Below the pieces are notes generated by a model. The model ran no database searches. It was not told where the DNA came from and saw only the letters and a list, made by a program, of their open reading frames with translations. 40,208 nt of DNA from contig CANQRV010000021.1 of assembly GCA_947626355.1 (NCBI GenBank), positions 1-40,208 on the forward strand. The letters are read 5' to 3'. The position numbers were made by a program, and so were the translations under genes. This stretch comes from an uncultured Muribaculaceae bacterium. Lineage in GTDB: Bacteria > Bacteroidota > Bacteroidia > Bacteroidales > Muribaculaceae. Positions 34,525-40,208 of this stretch are shown here, in pieces; position 1 is the stretch's first letter, and each line of letters starts with the position of its first letter.

Positions 34525-35505
34525 ATGTGGTTATCAAGCTCATCCGTAGGACGTAAGTTCGTCATGGCCCTGACGGGCGCATGCCTCGTCCTATTCGTAA
34601 CCTTTCACTGTTTGATGAACGCAGTAGCCATCTGCTGGCCGGCGGCCTACAACTCGGTTTGCGAGTTCTTAGGGGCCAACTGGTATGCTCTCGGAGCGTC
34701 GGCGATCCTGGCTATCCTGTTTATCATCCACATCATCTATGCGGTGATGCTGACCCTTCAGAACCGCAGGGCCCGCGGCAACGACCGCTACCTTGTGTCG
34801 AAGCGTCCGAAGACCGTAGAATGGTCGAGCCAGAACATGTTCGTGCTCGGCGTAGTGATCCTCGCCTTCCTGGTGGTGCACCTGATCCAGTTCTGGGCCA
34901 AAATGCAGCTTCAGGAGATCCGCGGCGTCCATGACGTGATACCGCCGGCCGCCGGCACGCTCTTCCTTCAGGAGGCGTTCTCCCTGGTGTGGACCCCGAT
35001 AGTCTACATCATCGGCTTCATCGCCCTCTGGTTTCACTTCAACCACGGCTTCTGGTCGATGTTCCAGTCGATCGGCTGGGACAACACCCGCTGGATTCCC
35101 CGCCTGCGCACGATCGGCTGCTGGTGGGCCTCGGTAGTGGTGGTGCTCTTCATCGCCCAGGCCATCGTCTTCACGGTGAGGGCCCATGAGGACTACTACA
35201 AGACGGATCCCGTGCTTCGCCTCCAGTATAAGGAGATGCTCGCCCCGATGTTTGAGAAGGACTTCGGCCCCGACGCCGCCCAGGCCATCGGCATGGCGCC
35301 CTACGACCAGGCCGAGCAGATGGTGCGCGGCACCTACAGCCAGCTGAAGAATCCCGAGGCCGCCACCTATTTCGCCAACGATCCCGAATATCCCGCACGC
35401 GTGGCCACACTGGAGCGCGCGGTGGCCCTGTTCGATTATCTCGAAGTGGCAGCTCCGGAGCCTCTGGAGATGGAGCCCGCCAATGTTGCAAACCCCACTA
35501 AATAA
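34525..35505 (+). CDS. sdhC: Succinate dehydrogenase/fumarate reductase cytochrome b subunit with long C-terminal extension
   Basis: This is the membrane anchor of a quinol:fumarate reductase or succinate dehydrogenase. Five helices are seen at roughly 13-36, 56-78, 104-124, 153-175 and 199-218. Histidines suited to bind two haems b lie at 28, 69, 119 and 171/174, as in the dihaem anchors of the Wolinella type. Related single-subunit anchors are usually about 220-260 residues; this one is 326 because a soluble tail of about 105 residues follows the last helix (from [10 protein letters not shown]). That tail is acidic and helical with Pro/Glu repeats at the end and has no motif I recognise. 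It is followed by sdhA after 8 bases. Confidence 0.92.
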   Translation: MWLSSSSVGRKFVMALTGACLVLFVTFHCLMNAVAICWPAAYNSVCEFLGANWYALGASAILAILFIIHIIYAVMLTLQNRRARGNDRYLVSKRPKTVEWSSQNMFVLGVVILAFLVVHLIQFWAKMQLQEIRGVHDVIPPAAGTLFLQEAFSLVWTPIVYIIGFIALWFHFNHGFWSMFQSIGWDNTRWIPRLRTIGCWWASVVVVLFIAQAIVFTVRAHEDYYKTDPVLRLQYKEMLAPMFEKDFGPDAAQAIGMAPYDQAEQMVRGTYSQLKNPEAATYFANDPEYPARVATLERAVALFDYLEVAAPEPLEMEPANVANPTK

Positions 35506-35513
35506 CCCGCGAT

Positions 35514-37535
<2,022 letters not shown>

Positions 37536-37552
37536 TTCTGAAGATATCTATC

Positions 37553-38311
37553 ATGGAAGATAATATAATGAAAGTCAATCTCAAGGTGTGGCGTCAGGCC
37601 GGACCGAGAGAAAAAGGAGGGTTTGTCACCTACACCGATGTGGAGACCACTCCCGACACCTCATTTCTCGAGACCCTCGACATCCTCAACGAGACCCTGA
37701 TCGAGAAGGGCGAGGAGCCGATCGTGTTTGACCACGACTGCCGCGAGGGCATCTGCGGCATGTGCTCGCTCTACATCAACGGCCACCCCCACGGGCCGGC
37801 CACGGGAGCCACCACCTGCCAGCTCTACATGCGCCGCTTCCAGCCCGGCTCCACCATCACGGTAGAGCCCTGGCGCTCGGCCGCCTTCCCGGTGATCAAA
37901 GACCTGATGGTAGACCGCAACGCCTTCGACAAGATCCAGCAGGCCGGTGGCTACGTGAGCTTCAACTGCGGGGGCGCCCAGGACGCCAACGCCATACCCA
38001 TCTCGAAGGTCAACGCCGACGAGGCCATGGACTCCGCCAGCTGCATAGGCTGCGGCGCCTGCGTGGCAGCCTGCAAGAACGGCTCCGCCATGCTCTTCGT
38101 CTCCGCGAAGGTGAGCCAGCTGGCGCTGCTCCCCCAGGGAGAGGTGGAGAAAGACCGCCGCGTGCGCGCCATGGTGGCCAAGATGGACGAGCTCGGCTTC
38201 GGCAACTGCACCAACACCGGTGCCTGCGCCGCCGAATGCCCCAAGAACATCAAGCTCTACAACATCGGCCGCATGAACCGCCATTTCATCGCCGCCAAGT
38301 GCAAGATGTGA
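37553..38311 (+). CDS. sdhB: Succinate dehydrogenase/fumarate reductase iron-sulfur subunit
   Basis: This 252-residue subunit links the flavin to the haems with three clusters. The [2Fe-2S] ligands are in '[18 protein letters not shown]' and a later '[10 protein letters not shown]'; the [4Fe-4S] set is [13 protein letters not shown]; the [3Fe-4S] set is [19 protein letters not shown] with partner cysteines from the preceding motif. An internal ATG at 37568 (MKVNLKVW) is an equally plausible start, since the five extra residues are not conserved. It is the last gene of the operon and is followed by a 15-base-pair hairpin. Confidence 0.96.
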   Translation: MEDNIMKVNLKVWRQAGPREKGGFVTYTDVETTPDTSFLETLDILNETLIEKGEEPIVFDHDCREGICGMCSLYINGHPHGPATGATTCQLYMRRFQPGSTITVEPWRSAAFPVIKDLMVDRNAFDKIQQAGGYVSFNCGGAQDANAIPISKVNADEAMDSASCIGCGACVAACKNGSAMLFVSAKVSQLALLPQGEVEKDRRVRAMVAKMDELGFGNCTNTGACAAECPKNIKLYNIGRMNRHFIAAKCKM

Positions 38312-38334
38312 CGATGCCGACAACCACACCATGA

Positions 38335-38372
38335 GAGTGGCCTTGCGCACCTTGCCGTGCGCAAGGCCACTC
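38335..38372 (+). terminator. Strong hairpin closing the sdh/frd operon
   Basis: A perfect 15-base stem (38335-38349 with 38358-38372; arms begin GAGTGGCCTTGCGCA) encloses an 8-base loop, 24 bases after the sdhB stop. There is no long T run after it, so termination may be weak or the hairpin may protect the 3' end of the message. Its presence argues that the next gene starts after it. Confidence 0.7.
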
Positions 38373-38390
38373 CGCTTAAATGGATCAGCT

Positions 38391-39269
38391 ATGGGAATCA
38401 TGAAGACACTGGGTGAGGCCGCGGCCTCCTTAGCCTCTCTCGGCAAGGTGGCGTTGCTGTCGCGGCGCCCGTCGCCCCGCGGCAAAGCCTCGGGCGAGCT
38501 CATCATCATGGGCAACGGCCCGTCGCTGCGCGACACCATCGACCGGCAGGGCGACTGGCTGCGCGCCCACCCGCTGATGGCGGTGAATTTCGCTGCCAAC
38601 ACTCCGGAATACGTCCGGCTGCGCCCGGCCTACCATATCCTGGCCGACGGCCACTTCTTCGACCATGCGGGGAGCGACCCCAATGTGGAGCGCCTCTGGC
38701 GCAATCTGGCGGGCGTGGAGTGGCCTCTGACACTCTTCGTGCCGGCGTCGCGGCGCCGCGACGCCGCGACGCTGCTGGGCGCGGCGCCGCAGGTGACGCT
38801 CCGCTTCTTCAACCTGACGCCGGTGGAGGGACTGCCGGCGGTGAGCCACCGCCTCTTCGACCTGGGGCTCGGGATGCCGAGGCCGCGCAACGTGATGATT
38901 CCGGCAATCATGACGGCTGTCCGCGAGGGGTTCACGAGGATATATCTGGCGGGGGCCGACCACACGTGGAGCCGCACCTTGGGCGTAGACGAGGAGAACA
39001 GGGTGGTGAGCATACAGCCGCATTTCTACAAGGACGACAGCCGGGAGCACGCGCGCGTGGCCACGGAGTATGCGGGCTACCATCTCCACGACATCCTCAA
39101 CAGCCTGACGATAGCCTTCCGGAGCTACCACCATATCAGGGCGTGGGCGTCGGGGCGCGGGGTGGAGATCGTCAACGCGACGCCGGGGTCGATGATCGAC
39201 GCGTTTCCGAGGGCGGCGGAGCCGCCAAGAGTGAAGAGTCAAGAGTCAAGAGTCAAGAGTGAGGAGTGA
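38391..39269 (+). CDS. MptE/DUF115-like glycosyltransferase-fold protein
   Basis: This 292-residue cytoplasmic protein has 'ELIIMGNGPSLRDTID' near the N-terminus and 'GFTRIYLAGADHTWSRTL' in the C-terminal half. The 'GxGPSL' and 'IYLxGxD' pair is shared by DUF115/MptE-like proteins and by GT42 sialyltransferase-type enzymes, so a role in surface-glycan building is possible, but I cannot choose between them. The start at 38391 (MGIMKTL) was chosen because an ATG at 38331 would make the operon-closing hairpin part of the coding sequence. The last 17 residues (AEPPRVKSQESRVKSEE) are encoded by a 49-base sequence unit that is duplicated directly downstream, so the natural C-terminus may have been altered. 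Confidence 0.68.
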   Translation: MGIMKTLGEAAASLASLGKVALLSRRPSPRGKASGELIIMGNGPSLRDTIDRQGDWLRAHPLMAVNFAANTPEYVRLRPAYHILADGHFFDHAGSDPNVERLWRNLAGVEWPLTLFVPASRRRDAATLLGAAPQVTLRFFNLTPVEGLPAVSHRLFDLGLGMPRPRNVMIPAIMTAVREGFTRIYLAGADHTWSRTLGVDEENRVVSIQPHFYKDDSREHARVATEYAGYHLHDILNSLTIAFRSYHHIRAWASGRGVEIVNATPGSMIDAFPRAAEPPRVKSQESRVKSEE

Positions 39270-39318
39270 GCCGCCAAGAGTGAAGAGTGAAGAGTCAAGA
39301 GTCAAGAGTGAGGAGTGA
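39221..39318 (+). repeat. Tandem duplication of a 49-base unit built from AAGAGT(C/G) heptamers
   Basis: Units 39221-39269 and 39270-39318 both start GCCGCCAAGAGTGAAGAGT and end GAGGAGTGA; by eye they differ at a single base (C or G at position 20). Each unit is itself made of 7-base AAGAGTC/AAGAGTG repeats. The stop codon of the MptE-like gene is the last three bases of the first unit. Confidence 0.85.
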
Positions 39319-39331
39319 CGTGTGGATAGAA

Positions 39332-39440
39332 TGTAGGGACATGCCTCCGGCATGTTTCGATGGCCGGCGTGTCAGCAGCATTACTATCGGGTAGGGATGG
39401 CGGGGATGGCGGGGAAACGTGCCGGAGGCACGTCCCTACA
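39332..39440. repeat. Nested palindromic element (REP-like)
   Basis: Two 27-base arms (39332-39358 and 39414-39440) are inverted copies of each other with only two differences, separated by 55 bases. Each arm also contains its own small hairpin: CATGCC/GGCATG around TCC in the left arm (39340-39354) and CGTGCC/GGCACG around GGA in the right arm (39418-39432). Both differences fall at one pair in those hairpins, A-T on the left and G-C on the right, so the local pairing is kept in both. It lies between convergent genes. Confidence 0.7.
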
Positions 39441-39476
39441 AGCCGGGTAGACGCATCGCGTCAGGAGGTGGGGGAA

Positions 39477-40208
39477 TCAGGGGGTGTGGAAGGGGTTGGC
39501 TTTGATGAGCGTGTCAAGGATGTCGTAGAGGCCGGAGTCCTCCTCCCTGACGTCCTTCCTGAGGCGGCTCAACTTGTTGTAGTAGTTGTCGACCTTTATG
39601 TTGCAAAACAGGGATACGATGCGCGGAGAGAAGCCTAACAGAATATACGTCAGCATCTTCATGACCGGCTCCTTGGGAGGCTTGGAGAGACGGCACAGCG
39701 AAGAGAAGATATGTCGGTTGCGCGGGTCGAGCCATGACTGGATCCGGGCGATGTATTCCGGATTGCGCATCTTCTCGATCTCCCTGTTGAAACTCTCGAC
39801 AATCCTATTGAATTTTGAATCACCGACTTTCCCGTCCAGGCCGGTCACATAGATAAACTCCTTATAGAGGTTGTCAAGCGACTGGAGGGTCGTCCTTATA
39901 TCGGTGTCATCCATTTCGGCAAGCGTCTTCTCCAGCTGAGCCGACTCTTTCCTTACCGACTGCAGTTCATTTCTCAGCGCCTCGAGTTCCTCCCTCGTGC
40001 GGGCTTCCATGGCCTGGAGCTCCTTATTCCGCTGCCGGGTCTCGGCCTCCTTCTGCCGGAGCTCCTCGTTCCGCTGCCGGGTCTCGGCCTCCTTCTGCCG
40101 GAGCTCCTCGTTCCGCTGCCGGGTCTCGGCTTCCTTCTGCCGGAGCTCCTCGTTCCGCTGCCGGGTCTCGGCTTCCTTCTGCCGGAGCTCCTCGTTCCGC
40201 TGCCGGGT
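39477..40208 (-). CDS. Coiled-coil protein with C-terminal helix-turn-helix-like domain (5' end outside the window)
   Basis: The minus-strand frame is open from the window edge to the TGA at 39477. The visible part (about 243 residues) starts with four full copies and a bit of a fifth of a 14-residue repeat, RNEELRQKEAETRQ, a charged heptad-like coiled coil, then a non-repeated coiled-coil region (MEARTREELEALRNELQSV). The end reads 'MLTYILLGFSPRIVSLFCNI' and 'KVDNYYNKLSRLRKDVRE', which resembles a LuxR-like helix-turn-helix. The architecture recalls the TPR/membrane/coiled-coil/HTH regulator at 613-2610, so a similar envelope-sensing regulator is likely, but its N-terminal part is not visible. 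An internal ATG at 40010 is not the true start because the repeats upstream are in frame. Confidence 0.7.
   Translation of the reverse strand, partial: TRQRNEELRQKEAETRQRNEELRQKEAETRQRNEELRQKEAETRQRNEELRQKEAETRQRNKELQAMEARTREELEALRNELQSVRKESAQLEKTLAEMDDTDIRTTLQSLDNLYKEFIYVTGLDGKVGDSKFNRIVESFNREIEKMRNPEYIARIQSWLDPRNRHIFSSLCRLSKPPKEPVMKMLTYILLGFSPRIVSLFCNIKVDNYYNKLSRLRKDVREEDSGLYDILDTLIKANPFHTP
40032..40208 (-). repeat. 42-base coding tandem repeat (14-residue units), cut by the window edge
   Basis: Units at 40032-40073, 40074-40115, 40116-40157 and 40158-40199, plus 9 bases of a fifth, are nearly identical; the one consistent difference is GGCCTCC in the first two and GGCTTCC in the next two. 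The length is a multiple of three, so copy-number change would lengthen or shorten the coiled coil without shifting the frame. Confidence 0.9.

Noticed and set aside
38331-38390. Upstream ATG giving 20 extra residues to the MptE-like protein.
   Set aside because: The bases form the 15-base-pair hairpin after sdhB, so the segment is better explained as a terminator or 3' structure.
39221-39318. CRISPR array suggested by regular AAGAGT repeats; also considered for the 42-base repeats at 40032-40208.
   Set aside because: The first has no spacers and 7-base units; the second is in-frame protein repeat with no unique spacers; no cas genes are near.

Overview
The window looks like a chromosomal segment of an anaerobic gut member of the Bacteroidales, most likely the Muribaculaceae. 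Signs seen directly: Bacteroidetes-type promoters (TTTG, about 20 bases, then TAnnTTTG) in front of several genes; an Hmu-type haem operon; a three-gene succinate dehydrogenase/fumarate reductase in the order cytochrome b, flavoprotein, iron-sulfur protein; an Omp28-like secreted protein; and TPR-type membrane regulators with a C-terminal helix-turn-helix. The family-level placement is inference. No rRNA, tRNA, CRISPR array, integrase or transposase was recognised.

Layout. 1-5.5 kb: the C-terminal part of an Omp28-related protein, a TPR/HTH membrane regulator, a lipoprotein MsrAB methionine sulfoxide reductase, a beta-carbonic anhydrase and a RhuM-family protein. 5.6-7.7 kb: a small orphan ORF and the first of two closely related AAA-ATPase-like/PD-(D/E)XK genes. 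7.9-17.8 kb: a seven-gene haem-iron operon made of a PepSY-type membrane protein, a calycin-like lipoprotein, the TonB receptor HmuR, the CobN-like HmuS, HmuT (DUF2162-like), HmuU (MotA/TolQ/ExbB-like) and HmuV (DUF2149). 17.8-18.4 kb: gene relics (a truncated sialate O-acetylesterase and a possible AraC tail). 18.4-21.2 kb: a small ORF translationally coupled to the second AAA/PD-(D/E)XK paralogue, then a ZIP metal transporter. 21.3-27.9 kb: glpABC-glpK-glpF, a complete route for glycerol uptake, phosphorylation and anaerobic oxidation of glycerol-3-phosphate. 27.9-34.4 kb: a hexapeptide acetyltransferase, pheT, a YebC-family regulator, UDP-glucose 6-dehydrogenase and a DegT-type sugar aminotransferase. 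34.5-38.3 kb: sdhCAB/frdCAB, closed by a strong hairpin. 38.4-40.2 kb: an MptE/DUF115-like protein ending inside a tandem duplication, a nested palindromic (REP-like) element, and a coiled-coil/HTH protein with 42-base coding repeats that runs off the window.

How it works together. The hmu operon should capture haem outside the cell, move it through the outer membrane, and strip the iron at or near the inner membrane with the HmuS chelatase-like protein, driven or assisted by HmuT/U/V. The glp operon should feed electrons from glycerol-3-phosphate into the quinone pool, which the neighbouring quinol:fumarate reductase could drain to succinate. Points most worth a second look: the hmu operon variant (PepSY protein plus calycin lipoprotein in the HmuY position, Met-rich HmuS insert, no histidine between FRAP and NPDL in HmuR); the two AAA/PD-(D/E)XK genes lying as direct repeats around that operon, one with the catalytic lysine changed to arginine; and the nested palindrome at 39.3 kb.
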